A stretch of DNA of 64,000 nt from contig NZ_BAACAP010000255.1 of the NCBI RefSeq assembly GCF_045865695.1, forward strand, positions 196,462 through 260,461. The letters are read 5' to 3'. Positions 9,501 through 17,396 of this stretch are shown here, piece by piece. The stretch is from Scytonema sp045865695 (GTDB lineage: Bacteria; Cyanobacteriota; Cyanobacteriia; Cyanobacteriales; Nostocaceae). The position numbers were made by a program, and so were the translations under genes. Position 1 is the first letter of the stretch. Every line of letters starts with the position of its first letter. Below the pieces are notes generated by a model that was not told the DNA's origin, made no database searches, and worked only from the letters and a program-made list of their open reading frames with translations.

Positions 9501-10308
9501 CTTAGATAACCAAGGCAGACTAGTCGCCGAATCTACATCGGGTAACGGTGGTAACATCAACCTCAATAGTGATTTACTATTACTCCGTCGTGGGAGTCAA
9601 ATTTCCACCAACGCAGGTACCGAGCAAAAAGGCGGTGATGGTGGTAACATCAATATTGACTCAAAATTTATTGTCGCTGTAGCCAAGGAAAATAGCGATA
9701 TCAGCGCCAATGCTTTTACTGGTACAGGTGGCAAAGTTACAATCAATGCCACAGGTATTTACGGCATGACAGCCCGTAGTCGAGAAGACCTTGTTAAATT
9801 ACTGGGAACCAACGAACCCAAAGATTTAGACCCCGCTAAATTACTCACAAGCGATATTACTGCAATTTCTCAGACCAGTCCTACTTTAAACGGTCAAATC
9901 ATTCTCAACACTCCTGATACTGAACCCAGTCGCGGCTTACTCCAACTGCCCACAGGCTTAGTTGATACATCTAGACAAATTGCCCAAGGCTGCACTCCCA
10001 GAGGAAAAACCTCCAGTCGCTTTATCTCCACAGAACGGGGAGGATTACCAGAAAACCCATACGAACTATTGGGGGAGTATGCAGTGATAACTAACTGGGT
10101 GACGCTTTCGGGTAATGAAAATGAGCAGATAAGGGAAACCAAGGAAGAAATGATGAACAAACCAACCCCAGAGCTAATTGTGGAAGCGCAAGGTTGGGTA
10201 GAAAATTTGAACGGTGAAGTTGAGTTAATTGCACAAACACCTGTGGCTAATTATAATAACCGCTTGCTGCAATCTACTTCCAGTTGTGGTGCTGCTACAT
10301 CTTGGTAG
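6568..10308 (+). CDS. Filamentous-haemagglutinin-like two-partner-secretion exoprotein (TpsA)
   Basis: This large secreted adhesin-like protein (1246 residues) has a signal peptide (1-30, ending VNRAVAQ) and a TPS domain with NLFHSFGQFNL (62-72) and NPSGIIFG (118-125), the hallmark recognised by a TpsB outer-membrane transporter. The rest is a predicted beta helix of Gly/Asn-rich repeats (GNGGNITID, GAQLTAST, KGGNIDINA), with a block of near-identical units of about 130 residues. The C-terminal LPTGLVDTSRQIAQGC is typical of cyanobacterial members. No TpsB gene is in the window, so secretion must use a transporter elsewhere. A near-perfect AAGGAGGTG precedes the ATG. The ligand is unknown. 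Confidence 0.9.
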   Translation: MKRKWKQLELVICFTVSGLLSLCVNRAVAQSITLDGTLGTPETLTGPNYIIPQSAGQAVGNNLFHSFGQFNLNSNEAAIFQSNPNIQNILSRVTGGNQSVIDGLIRTQSSGVNLFLINPSGIIFGENARLDVGGSFVASTANALRFGNLGFFSATDKNVPSPLLTINPSAFLFNQMNPAPIVNNSIAPAGADPAGFDAVGLRVPDGRSLLLVGGNVNVDGGRLNAYGGRVELGGLAQEGTVGLNGDSNNLSLSFPDGVARGDIFLSDRAGVFVPGAGGGNIAVNARNIEILGRSVLSGGIGQGLGTPNTVAGDITLNATGKIKVADSGSGIRNLVRSGSKGNGGNITIDVGSFSLQDGAQLTASTLGEGNAGNVTLRAKDAVSLSGNAYIFSIVGAGGVGKGGNIDINAASLSLIDGAQLLTLTDIASANQPAARGDAGNVNIKVTGKVEIAGEKNGLSSAILSRVETGTVGNGGSITVDSGSFSLRDGAQLTASTFGQGNAGNVTLRAKDAVSLSGNAYIFSTVEASGVGKGGNIDINATSLSLIDGAQLASTTRGESANQPAGRGDAGNINVKVTGEVEIAGEKNGLFSGIFSSIDPGTVGDGGDITIDSGSFSLRDGAQLTASTFGIGNAGSVTVRAKDAISLVGNAYIYSTIGAGGVGKGGNIDINAASVSLTDGAELTASTFGIGNAGNVTVLAKDAVSLTNNAAIFSTVEASGVGKGGNIDINATSLSLIDGAQLESTTRGAFANQPAGRGDAGNINIKVTGKVDIAGEKNGFSSGISSFVGAGTVGNAGNITINSASFSLRDGAQVIAFTSGNGNAGSIRVYAKDAVTISETSQESGFSSGIFTLTDFNSTGIGGDITVKTNIFRISSSALLDARTLNDRKGGDITVNANIFEATSGGQLITTTSSNGLAGKITVNATDRSLISGSDPNYSDRIAKFPNRVGNIGANSGFFVSSSGSGITGEIEINSPKITLDNQGRLVAESTSGNGGNINLNSDLLLLRRGSQISTNAGTEQKGGDGGNINIDSKFIVAVAKENSDISANAFTGTGGKVTINATGIYGMTARSREDLVKLLGTNEPKDLDPAKLLTSDITAISQTSPTLNGQIILNTPDTEPSRGLLQLPTGLVDTSRQIAQGCTPRGKTSSRFISTERGGLPENPYELLGEYAVITNWVTLSGNENEQIRETKEEMMNKPTPELIVEAQGWVENLNGEVELIAQTPVANYNNRLLQSTSSCGAATSW
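7615..9060 (+). repeat. Internal ~390-bp tandem repeats in the exoprotein gene
   Basis: Units open with a SFSLRDGAQLTAST-type segment at about 7621, 8011, 8407 and 8970, with a shortened unit at about 8580. Each full unit is about 390 bases (130 residues) and continues with AKDAVSLSGNAYI, KGGNIDINA and VTGKVEIAGEKNG. The high DNA identity points to recent duplication, and unit number may vary between strains. Confidence 0.85.
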
Positions 10309-10621
10309 GGTGCGCTATGTGTCACTGCTTAAATCAAAGTAGGCGGCTATTGCTACGATATACCCTACCATGAAAACATTGTTTTTAGCTTGGCAAGATC
10401 CAATTAGTCGTGCTTGGTTCCCTATCGGTCGATTAACGTTTGATGGGGAAAAATACCAATTTGTTTATACTTACGGATCTGTAGAAGCTCAGTCTAAGTA
10501 TGGGTTCCAGCCACTGTTCGCATTTCCAAATTTAAACAAGGTATATACATCCATCGAACTATCAAAACAGATTGGGAGGGTGAGAACCCCTCAGTTTTAA
10601 CGAGGGGCTGGAATGGGCAAG

Positions 10622-10700
10622 AAAAAATGGGGAAACCTTATAAACAACTTGTACCATCTGCATTAGGGATTGCAACCTAGGGAAGGTTTCCCCATTTTTT
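10622..10700. repeat. 18-bp inverted repeat within the IS605 left region
   Basis: AAAAAATGGGGAAACCTT (10622-10639) is perfectly complemented by AAGGTTTCCCCATTTTTT (10683-10700), with a 43-base loop. Its A/T flanks would serve as a two-way intrinsic terminator isolating tnpA from the interrupted host gene. It could instead be a nested miniature element. Confidence 0.6.
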
Positions 10701-10754
10701 AAGAGCTTGGACTCCCGGATGAAACCCGACCCAACAGGTTTTAACCTGTTGTCT

Positions 10755-11168
10755 TCATTTCCCACGCTGATTTTCAATATACTTTTTAACTACCTCTGTA
10801 CTAACTTGACCTGTTGACGCTACAAAGTAGGTCGGAGTCCATAAAGCAGGTAGTTTTAAAAGTTCTGGAAATTCTTTTCTTAGGTGATGAGACGCTCTAC
10901 CTTTCACCCATTTAGCAATCTGTGAGGGTGCTTCGTCTGTAGGAGCATTAACAAACATATGTACATGGTCGGGTTGAATTTCTAATGCGATGAGTCTCCA
11001 GTTGTGTTCTTGTACCAATTCAAAAATGATTTCCTGCAATCTTCTTGCCACATCAGTCACTAGAACAGGTCTTCTACGCTTAGGGACAAATACAAAATGA
11101 TAATTGATTGAGGATACGGAATTCTCCGTTCTTCTGTAGTCATGGTTTACGGGCGAAAGTTTTGCCAT
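10755..11168 (-). CDS. tnpA: IS200/IS605 TnpA (Y1 HUH transposase)
   Basis: This Y1 transposase cuts and rejoins single-stranded element ends. The core is INYHFVFVPKRRRPVL, the metal-binding HUH motif is DHVHMFV, and the catalytic tyrosine lies in VVKKYIENQ near the C-terminus. I start at ATG 11168 (137 residues, MAKLSPVNHDYRR), normal for the family; the frame is open upstream to 11258 but would add an unrelated leader overlapping the tnpB start. All key residues look intact, so the element may be active. Confidence 0.9.
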   Translation of the reverse strand: MAKLSPVNHDYRRTENSVSSINYHFVFVPKRRRPVLVTDVARRLQEIIFELVQEHNWRLIALEIQPDHVHMFVNAPTDEAPSQIAKWVKGRASHHLRKEFPELLKLPALWTPTYFVASTGQVSTEVVKKYIENQRGK

Positions 11169-11235
11169 TTTCTTCGGAATAATGTTGCTAAAGTATGTAG
11201 TATCTAATATAATAAACAACAAGAGGTGATGACAA

Positions 11236-12678
11236 GTGTATAAGACTTTACCAGTCAAAGCAAGGTTTACAGATATTGAAGAAGTGTTCTGGTTAGACCA
11301 GTGCCAACACGCTAACAGTTTGATTAATTGCGCTCTTTATCACGTTCGTCAAACTCATTATTCAAGACTAGAAGAGTCGGGTAATGCTTTCACAACTTAT
11401 TGGCGTGGTGATGAATTGCGGCATGGTTGGAAAACGTACAAATGTTTTACGACTTATCCCGAACTGGATAAAATTCTTAAGAACAATCCACATTACAAGA
11501 CTTTAGCCGCACAAGCCGCACAGCAAACATTAAAATCTGTAGGTGAATCAATTACTTCTTACAATGGGCTTGTAAATGCATATTACAGAGGTGAAGTTGA
11601 TAGACCATCATTACCACAATACAGAAAAAGTGGTGGACTTGCAGCAGTTACGTTCCCACGACAAGCACTTACTTACAAAGATGGTTGTTTTTCTCCATCT
11701 GTCAGTAGAGAAACCAAACCACATTTGTTAACTGAAATTGCTTTACCCTTGCCGGAATTTATTGATTCGGATTGGGTTAAAGAAGTGACAGTACGTCCTT
11801 GTTACGGTCAGTTGTGGATTGACTGGGTTATCGATGACGGTAAACAGATTGTTGAAATTAATCCCCATCTCGATTATACGCAAGCTTGGTCATTTGACCA
11901 TGGTGGTAATAATTGGATGACAGGTGTTTCAACACAGGGACAAAGCTTAATTGTTGATGGAAGAAAGTTACGTTCCATGAATCAAGGTTATTGTCGTCTG
12001 GTTGCCAAATATAAACAAGGCAAATCAGAATTTTACCCTCCGGGTTCGCAGTCGCTTCAAGCGGGGGAACCCCGCCAACGCGCTGCTCACTGGGATTCTA
12101 ATCTTGATAGAATTCAACGCAGACGCAACAACCAAATGCGAGATGCCATTAATAAAGCAGCAAGATTCATCATTAATCAATGTCTTGCTGATGGTATTGG
12201 TAATCTTATTATTGGTTGGAATGAGGGACAGAAAAATGGCTCCGATATGGGTAAACGCAACAATCAAAACTTTGTACCCATCCCAACGGGTAGATTGATT
12301 GAACGGCTTAAACAACTCTGCCCAGAGTACGGAATTGTTTTGACAATTACCGAAGAATCATATACTTCAAAAGCGTCATTTCTAGATGATGATTTTCTAC
12401 CTACATACGGTGAGAAACCCGACGGATGGAAGCCATCAGGTGAAAGAATTGAACGCGGTCTGTACAAAACCAAGAAAGGTTTTTTAATCAATGCGGATTG
12501 CAACGGTGCAGCCAACATTGCAAAGAAAGTAGCCACACAGCTAGGACTTGTTCTAGTTAAGGTGGGTAGGGCAGCCTTGAGTCTGCCACATCGGTATGAT
12601 TTGTTCCGCGATTTAAAGAATTCATTTCGTGATACGTTACGGAGTGCAGCTTTAGCTCACGGAGTAACATCAGCCTAG
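11236..12678 (+). CDS. tnpB: TnpB RNA-guided nuclease of the IS605-type element
   Basis: TnpB is an RNA-guided DNA nuclease ancestral to Cas12. In this 480-residue protein the three RuvC acids are visible: D221 (SFDHGGN), E330 (IIGWNEG) and D421 (NADCNGAANI). The usual four-cysteine zinc finger is replaced by ESYTSKASFLDDD (374-386), as in a known finger-less clade. It starts with GTG at 11236 after an AAGAGGTGA site. About 19 residues (roughly 267-286) between GKSEF and WDSNL are encoded by an inserted palindromic repeat. The enzyme would use an omega RNA from its 3-prime end to cut empty target sites and retain the element. Confidence 0.9.
   Translation: MYKTLPVKARFTDIEEVFWLDQCQHANSLINCALYHVRQTHYSRLEESGNAFTTYWRGDELRHGWKTYKCFTTYPELDKILKNNPHYKTLAAQAAQQTLKSVGESITSYNGLVNAYYRGEVDRPSLPQYRKSGGLAAVTFPRQALTYKDGCFSPSVSRETKPHLLTEIALPLPEFIDSDWVKEVTVRPCYGQLWIDWVIDDGKQIVEINPHLDYTQAWSFDHGGNNWMTGVSTQGQSLIVDGRKLRSMNQGYCRLVAKYKQGKSEFYPPGSQSLQAGEPRQRAAHWDSNLDRIQRRRNNQMRDAINKAARFIINQCLADGIGNLIIGWNEGQKNGSDMGKRNNQNFVPIPTGRLIERLKQLCPEYGIVLTITEESYTSKASFLDDDFLPTYGEKPDGWKPSGERIERGLYKTKKGFLINADCNGAANIAKKVATQLGLVLVKVGRAALSLPHRYDLFRDLKNSFRDTLRSAALAHGVTSA
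12036..12091. repeat. Palindromic element inserted in frame in tnpB
   Basis: A GC-rich palindrome-like insert (contains CGGGTTCGCA, GCGGGGGAACCCCGC and ends CTCACTGG) interrupts the normal TnpB text between GKSEF and WDSNL without breaking the frame. It belongs to the same kind of small dispersed cyanobacterial repeat as 1275-1339. Confidence 0.65.
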
Positions 12679-12711
12679 AATCCCCCGTGTTTCAACCGGG
12701 GGAGAACTCAA
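12590..12711 (+). ncRNA. Predicted omega RNA region and right end of the IS605-type element
   Basis: By analogy with studied TnpB systems, the guide RNA is transcribed from the end of tnpB through the right-end hairpin (CCCCCG...CGGGGG, 12682-12703) to the element edge ACTCAA at 12711. The guide would then be the flanking host sequence from 12712 (TTCCCTTGTTTTCTAATCGA). The target-adjacent motif should resemble the left flank CTAT or CTATCAA. This is prediction, not observation of an RNA. Confidence 0.5.
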
Positions 12712-13291
12712 TTCCCTTGTTTTCTAATCGATTAATGCGACGCTCTCGCCCAGAATACAAGAATTATGTAGAGTGGCTCAACATTCCTCAGCACGAAGAC
12801 GATCCAATTGCCATTCTTGCTCGCAGTGGTGGACGTAAAGTTACGGATCAATTAGAGGTCTTTCCCAGTCCTGCACCGGATGAGCACGGTTTTTACCACA
12901 TTCACTTCTTTGCACACGGGTTGAGGCATCTCTCACCTTGTTCGAGCGAGCGCATTAATCGCTTGAAATCAGGGGAATTGTTGTGGTTGTCTCATGAATT
13001 TCAAAATCCTTACGATCCCAATGCATTAACTCTAAACACAGAGTATCATCACATTGTGGGATATTGTCCCCGCTATCTTGTACATGACACTTTGGAAATA
13101 CTGCGTCACCATCCAAAGCTCGTACACGTACACGTCGAGCGTGTCAACCCATCTCCGACACCGCTACAGTTTCGTTTGTTATGTAACATGACTGCTCAAT
13201 GGCATGAAGGTTTTCGTCCATTTTCTAGTTCAAATTATCAACCGATTGTAACGGATAACTTATCTACTTACACTGCTACTACCACAGAGCC

Positions 13292-13425
13292 GTGACAATC
13301 AACAGTGATAAGCTTGCTCAACTCGCTTTTGATAGGCACCAGAGTTCATTTTAGTGAGGTATCAAACAGCCGAAGAATTGCTGGCTCAGTATCGCAATTT
13401 ATTTGGTGAACTACCAGAACAGTAA
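13292..13425 (+). pseudogene. Frameshifted small ORF downstream of the HIRAN-like gene
   Basis: A GTG at 13292 overlaps the stop of the HIRAN-like gene and opens VTINSDKLAQLAFDRHQSSF before a stop. A second frame then continues with RYQTAEELLAQYRNLFGELP and stops at 13425. The two segments look like one coupled small gene broken by a frameshift. The family is not recognised. Confidence 0.35.
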
Positions 13426-13434
13426 ATACAAGAA

Positions 13435-15666
13435 TTATTTACAGACCTTTTCCAAACGCACAACAGCATTATAATCAGGAATCCCAACTTCTGGCGATCG
13501 CTTGCTTTTATCTAACAACACATTCCCCTCAGGCCAATGAATCTGCAAATTTCTTGGAGTAACGGGTGCAATATATACCTTTCCCCTAAACTCACCAATG
13601 TCATTTTTCAGCATTACCTCATCCCCATCTTGAAGCCCTAACTTCTCTGCATCAAGACCATTCATAAGGACAGCCGATCGCACTGCTCCAGTTATAGCAT
13701 CCTTGCGTTCTTGTACCATACTGTTAAATTGTTTACCACGGCGCGTTGTCACCCAGAAATAACCTTCTGGTAGATACCTCTGTTGAGGAGTTAGCACAGA
13801 AAATCGTGCCAAGCGATCGGGAGTTGGGAAGTTCCAACCAAAACACAGATGCGCCCCGCCATACTGAAACTGATCCCCTGCTTCCTTCAAATGTTGAATT
13901 CCTGCATACTGAGGAATGACACGAGCAATCTCTTGACGCATTGCGCTCGTGTTCTCAAAATACAACTTCTCTGCTAAATCCGGACGCACTCGCCAAGCTA
14001 ACTCCAGAAACACTTCCCATTCTGGACGCGCCTCTCCAATCCGAGGTCCAGGAATCTCCGGGCTAAAAATGACACGGCGTTCTGTATTCGTCTCCGTAAC
14101 TCCCCCTGGTATTTCATAACGAGTCGTTGCTGGTAAAATGACCACCGTCTCTCCCGGTTCTAAAAGCATTTGTTTGGATACGACAATATCCATGTGAACC
14201 CTCAGAGGTACGCGCTTTAAAGCACTTTCCACATAATCTGGTTCTGGCAAAACTTCTAGAAAATTGCCGCCTACAGAAAACAAAACATCTAAATTACCTT
14301 CCGCCGCCGCATCAATCATTTCCGAAGCAATGAAACCCTGAGTCGTAGGAACTTCAAAACCCCAAAGTTCGCCGATAGACGCTGCATTTTCCGGAGTAAT
14401 CGGTCTTCCTCCTGGTAAAGTTGTGGCATAACATCCCATTTCTGCACCCCCTTGAACTCCAGAGTGTCCCCGAATTGGCATCAAACCACATCCTTCTCGA
14501 CCAACAAATCCCTTCGTCAAAGCGAGATTAATAATTGCGCGGACATTATCTTCACCACACTCGTGTTGAGTAATGCCCATACTCCAGACAAAGACAGCTT
14601 TGTTTGCAACGCCTACCATTTTGGCAAAGGCTAACATAGAGTCGCGAGTTGCACCGGAAGTTTGTTCGAGTTCGGACCAAGATTGCGTATCGAGAAAAGC
14701 TTTGAGTTCGGCAAAGTTAGTGGTGTAGTCTTTAATAAATGATTCGTCAATCCAATTATTGGCAATCAGATGCTTGATTGTACCGTTCAAAAATGCCATG
14801 TCTCCACCAATATTTACCAAGAAGAAATCTTCGGCAAACTTAGTACCAAACAAAGCACTTTCAGGAATTGATGGCACCCAATAGCGCTCCATTCCCGGTT
14901 CTCGATAAGTATTAATAACGACGATTTTTGTCCCGGCTTTTTTTGCCCAATGGAGATATTTCACTGTAACGGGCTGATTGTTGGCAACATTGGAACCAAT
15001 AAAGACTAACAAATCGGTTCCGATCCAATCTTTGTAGGAACATGTGGTTGCAGCAACTCCGATAGTTGATTTTAAAGCGTTGGTGCTAGGGGAATGGCAT
15101 ATACGGGCAGCATTGTCAAGATTATTAGTTCCCATTGCCCGCACCGCTTTTTGCGTGGCGTAATAAGTTTCATTAACCGTTCCCCGACTGGTAAAGTAGA
15201 AACTTAGGCGCTCCGGTGTCGAGGCTTGGATTTGCTTGGTAATTAAGTCTAATGCCTCATCCCAAGTGATGCGAGTGAAGCCCGGTTCTGTGCGATCGCG
15301 TTTCATGGGATAGGGAAGCCGTCCGAGTGACTGTAATTCAGCACCGCTTTTGTTTTGTAACTGAGAGACATCGGCGAGGAGTTTGGGGTCAAGTGCTGGC
15401 ATTGTGTTGAGACGTAACAACCTCAAACGCACATTGCAGACATGGATGCCGTCTACAGTCCAATCCTTCATTCCCGTCGTTCCCAAAGCACAACCGTCAC
15501 AAACTCCTTTATTCAGAATTTCCCAAGCATAAGGCAAATTGTCAGCATTTACCAACATTGCCCGAAACACTTCCCAGTAGTTATTCGGATACTGCTCGCC
15601 AATACCAAAAGGTTTCCAGCTAGCCCAAATAGAAGGGTTCCAACTTTTTTTTGGCTTCCGCAACAT
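13435..15666 (-). CDS. FdhF/YdeP-family molybdopterin oxidoreductase
   Basis: A 743-residue molybdopterin enzyme of the formate-dehydrogenase-H-like YdeP type. C56, C59 and C77 (GVCDGCALG, HVCNVRL) probably ligate an iron-sulphur cluster. Typical segments follow: YYATQKAVRAMGTNNLDNAA, NNQPVTVKYLHWAKK, and a C-terminal molybdopterin-binding domain with TTRRGKQFN and NGLDAEKLGLQDGDEV. No Tat signal is present, so it is cytoplasmic. YdeP is linked to acid resistance in E. coli, but the natural substrate is unknown. No fdhD or other Mo genes are adjacent; it appears monocistronic. Confidence 0.88.
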   Translation of the reverse strand: MLRKPKKSWNPSIWASWKPFGIGEQYPNNYWEVFRAMLVNADNLPYAWEILNKGVCDGCALGTTGMKDWTVDGIHVCNVRLRLLRLNTMPALDPKLLADVSQLQNKSGAELQSLGRLPYPMKRDRTEPGFTRITWDEALDLITKQIQASTPERLSFYFTSRGTVNETYYATQKAVRAMGTNNLDNAARICHSPSTNALKSTIGVAATTCSYKDWIGTDLLVFIGSNVANNQPVTVKYLHWAKKAGTKIVVINTYREPGMERYWVPSIPESALFGTKFAEDFFLVNIGGDMAFLNGTIKHLIANNWIDESFIKDYTTNFAELKAFLDTQSWSELEQTSGATRDSMLAFAKMVGVANKAVFVWSMGITQHECGEDNVRAIINLALTKGFVGREGCGLMPIRGHSGVQGGAEMGCYATTLPGGRPITPENAASIGELWGFEVPTTQGFIASEMIDAAAEGNLDVLFSVGGNFLEVLPEPDYVESALKRVPLRVHMDIVVSKQMLLEPGETVVILPATTRYEIPGGVTETNTERRVIFSPEIPGPRIGEARPEWEVFLELAWRVRPDLAEKLYFENTSAMRQEIARVIPQYAGIQHLKEAGDQFQYGGAHLCFGWNFPTPDRLARFSVLTPQQRYLPEGYFWVTTRRGKQFNSMVQERKDAITGAVRSAVLMNGLDAEKLGLQDGDEVMLKNDIGEFRGKVYIAPVTPRNLQIHWPEGNVLLDKSKRSPEVGIPDYNAVVRLEKVCK

Positions 15667-15757
15667 GATAGCAGCTCCTTTTCACCGTTCCGCTTGCTGG
15701 TGGGTCGTTTATATAATGATAGTGCTTGCTCACCTCAGCCATCATAAAAAAATGAAC

Positions 15758-15859
15758 CTAACAAACACAACCTCTTCTCCACAAGAAAGTCGTTATCAAT
15801 TTCTCTGGTGATGTTTTTTGCGTCAGGTAAGGGTCCATTCCTGGAAACGGTGATGGCAT
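15758..15859 (-). pseudogene. N-terminal fragment of a DUF4058 gene
   Basis: From ATG at 15859 the frame reads MPSPFPGMDPYL, the characteristic opening of DUF4058 proteins, then diverges and stops at 15758. It is a truncated remnant. The rest of 15667-16081 holds another minus-strand gene tail (ending DDTVKIGISSIV, about 15862-15945) and an inverted copy of the GTTGGGTT palindrome at about 15952-15985. Confidence 0.6.
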
Positions 15860-16081
15860 AAGCGACCTCACACAATGGAAGATATCCCGATCTTAACTGT
15901 ATCATCTTCATACAGGGCTTCTTCGGCTTCAAAAATTTGTTGCTCGATGAAATGTTGGGTTTCGTTCCTCAACCCAACCTACTTTATAAATTATCTCTAA
16001 GAGGATGTTTGAAAATTCATGATTGATGTATCAAATATTTTTTACCCCACCCTAACCCGGACTGATGTATTGGTCCGGGAA

Positions 16082-16342
16082 CTAGTTCCTCAAAAATTCG
16101 ATGAAATGTTGGGTTTCGTCAATATCCGCTATTACAGGGATGATTAATCCCAAACGCAATCTTAAGGCTAGCCAGTCACTCAAAGCCTCTCTTAATTCCC
16201 GCCGACAACCTTCTAGCGTTTGATGGTTTGACCAGACTCCTTGTAAAATAGGAATTTCGCCCCAGTAAGTTCCATCATCTTCAATAATTTCGTAGACTGC
16301 TAATTCCATTGCTTGGTCAATATAGCTTGCTAACATTATCAA
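16082..16342 (-). CDS. HicB-like antitoxin, orphan
   Basis: An 86-residue HicB-like protein: YEIIEDDGTYWGEIPILQGVWS (18-39) followed by a helical segment with the TLEGCRRELREALSDWLAL pattern, the partial RNase-H-like fold of HicB antitoxins. No hicA gene is adjacent, so it is an orphan or acts with a distant partner. The C-terminal DETQHF is encoded by part of the dispersed GTTGGGTTTCG repeat, so the original C-terminus may have been altered. Start may be ATG 16342 or the next ATG two codons on. Confidence 0.7.
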   Translation of the reverse strand: MIMLASYIDQAMELAVYEIIEDDGTYWGEIPILQGVWSNHQTLEGCRRELREALSDWLALRLRLGLIIPVIADIDETQHFIEFLRN

Positions 16343-16379
16343 TATTTTCTATCCTCTGCGCTCTATTATAGCTTGTGAA

Positions 16380-16487
16380 CTACCCACAATCCTGGGGGCT
16401 TCTGGCTTCACAGACCGTTACCCCTTCTCTGCTGCTCGCTCCATAGGGTGCATCACCTTTTTTAGCTTCTTCCAACGCCAAACGCAT
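16380..16487 (-). pseudogene. 5-prime fragment of a nucleoside deaminase gene
   Basis: From ATG 16487 the frame reads MRLALEEAKKGDAPYGA, matching the start of cytidine/guanine-deaminase-type enzymes, then runs into unrelated sequence and stops after 35 codons. The zinc-binding motifs are missing, so this is a truncated remnant. Confidence 0.5.
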
Positions 16488-16605
16488 AAAAACTTCTTTT
16501 AGAATTCCTGTACAATTGTTTTCTGTAAATTTCCCGTTTATGCGAGTTCAATCTCCAGAGCGAGTTCGATTTGCAAAAGCTGGTTGCAGGGGTCAAAATT
16601 ATCCG

Positions 16606-17100
16606 TCAGTTGTTCCAAACAGAAACATTGTTAAGTTTCTTTTGAGCAATAATTCCAGACTGTGATGCGTACTTAGTTCGATTGACAAGATTTTGAGGGG
16701 CAACATGAGGATAATCTTCTTGGATTTCTTCCGGATAAGATTGCAAGTAAAGCAGGCAGTTAACAACTAAATTTATATAATGAATTATTTGCTTAAACTT
16801 GTTGTCCATCCCTAATTTATTTTGAATTTTTAAAATCTCTATATCTGAACTAAAAAAATTATCTTCTTTCGCTCTTTTGATCGTTTGCTTGTTATTGATT
16901 TCTTCTAATCTTTTTCTTTCTAATTCTGCCGCTTCCCCAAAAGTTATATTATCGAAGGATCTGTTTAATATGAAATGGATTACATCTTCATAACAGTCAA
17001 TGCAATTATTCGGATATTTACTCTTCTTACTTTTAATGCTAGTCAGTGCAATTCTTAAAGAACTAGTATTAGGATATGTTGTAAGGTTGCTGTCATGATT
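16606..17100 (-). pseudogene. Truncated hypothetical gene without a start codon
   Basis: The minus-strand frame is open from 17100 to the stop at 16606 (164 codons) after an in-frame TAG, with no usable start until an internal ATG at 16809. The protein has a lysine-rich region and ends with NLVVNCLLYLQSYPEEIQED, which looks like genuine coding sequence. The gene has probably lost its 5-prime part. The family is not recognised. The rest of 17101-17396 has no gene. Confidence 0.45.
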
Positions 17101-17396
17101 CTATGATTGCGGTTAATGTTTTATGAATCAGGCTTTTCGTTTGCCTGTAACTCTAATTTACATCCATTTACTTAACTTTACAATACCTCTGAGGTTAGTA
17201 AAAGTGATAAAAAAGATTAGCTTAAGTTATCGTTACTACTGAGAACGCGTCTGTCACTTTGAATTTAAGGGGTAATTTTAAAACCGCAGAGGCGCAGAGA
17301 GCGCAGAGGAAGAGAATGAGAGGATAAGCTGAATCATTGGCTTACCCACCAAAGCGAGTGTGGCGGACTACTAGCTAGGATTTCGCACTTGTATTG

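Larger units (their letters stand above)
10563..12711. mobile_element. IS605-type element (divergent tnpA/tnpB)
   Basis: A single-strand-transposing element of the IS200/IS605 group with tnpA on the minus and tnpB on the plus strand. The left end begins CAAAACAG and carries a hairpin (AACCCCTC...GAGGGGC, about 10586-10609). The right end has a CCCCCG/CGGGGG hairpin (about 12682-12703) and finishes ACTCAA. There are no terminal inverted repeats and no target duplication, as expected for the group. The boundaries follow from restoring the host gene; an alternative left boundary at 10566 (after CTATCAA) also keeps frame. A second left end of the same type follows CTAT at 43783-43786. Confidence 0.85.
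10370..13295 (+). pseudogene. HIRAN-like domain gene split by an IS605-type element
   Basis: The first 64 codons (10370-10562: MKTLFLAWQDP..., ending VYTSIEL) and the segment from 12712 to 13295 (PLFSNRLMRRSRPEYK..., then a HIRAN-like EFQNPYDPNAL...IVGYCPRYLV) are two halves of one cyanobacterial protein. Joining CTAT at 10559-10562 to TTCCC at 12712 restores an uninterrupted frame of 258 residues reading SIELFPLFSNR, which agrees with how I remember the family. HIRAN domains bind unusual DNA ends in repair proteins, but the role here is unknown. Read alone, the downstream half could start inside the IS and give a 202-residue product. Confidence 0.8.

Noticed and set aside
7242..9566. Minus-strand proline-rich ORFs opposite the first exoprotein gene
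   Set aside because: They mirror the Gly/Asn repeat codons and have no independent support.
15442..15747. Plus-strand ORF opposite the start of the molybdopterin enzyme
   Set aside because: It is antisense to a conserved N-terminus with its cysteine motif.
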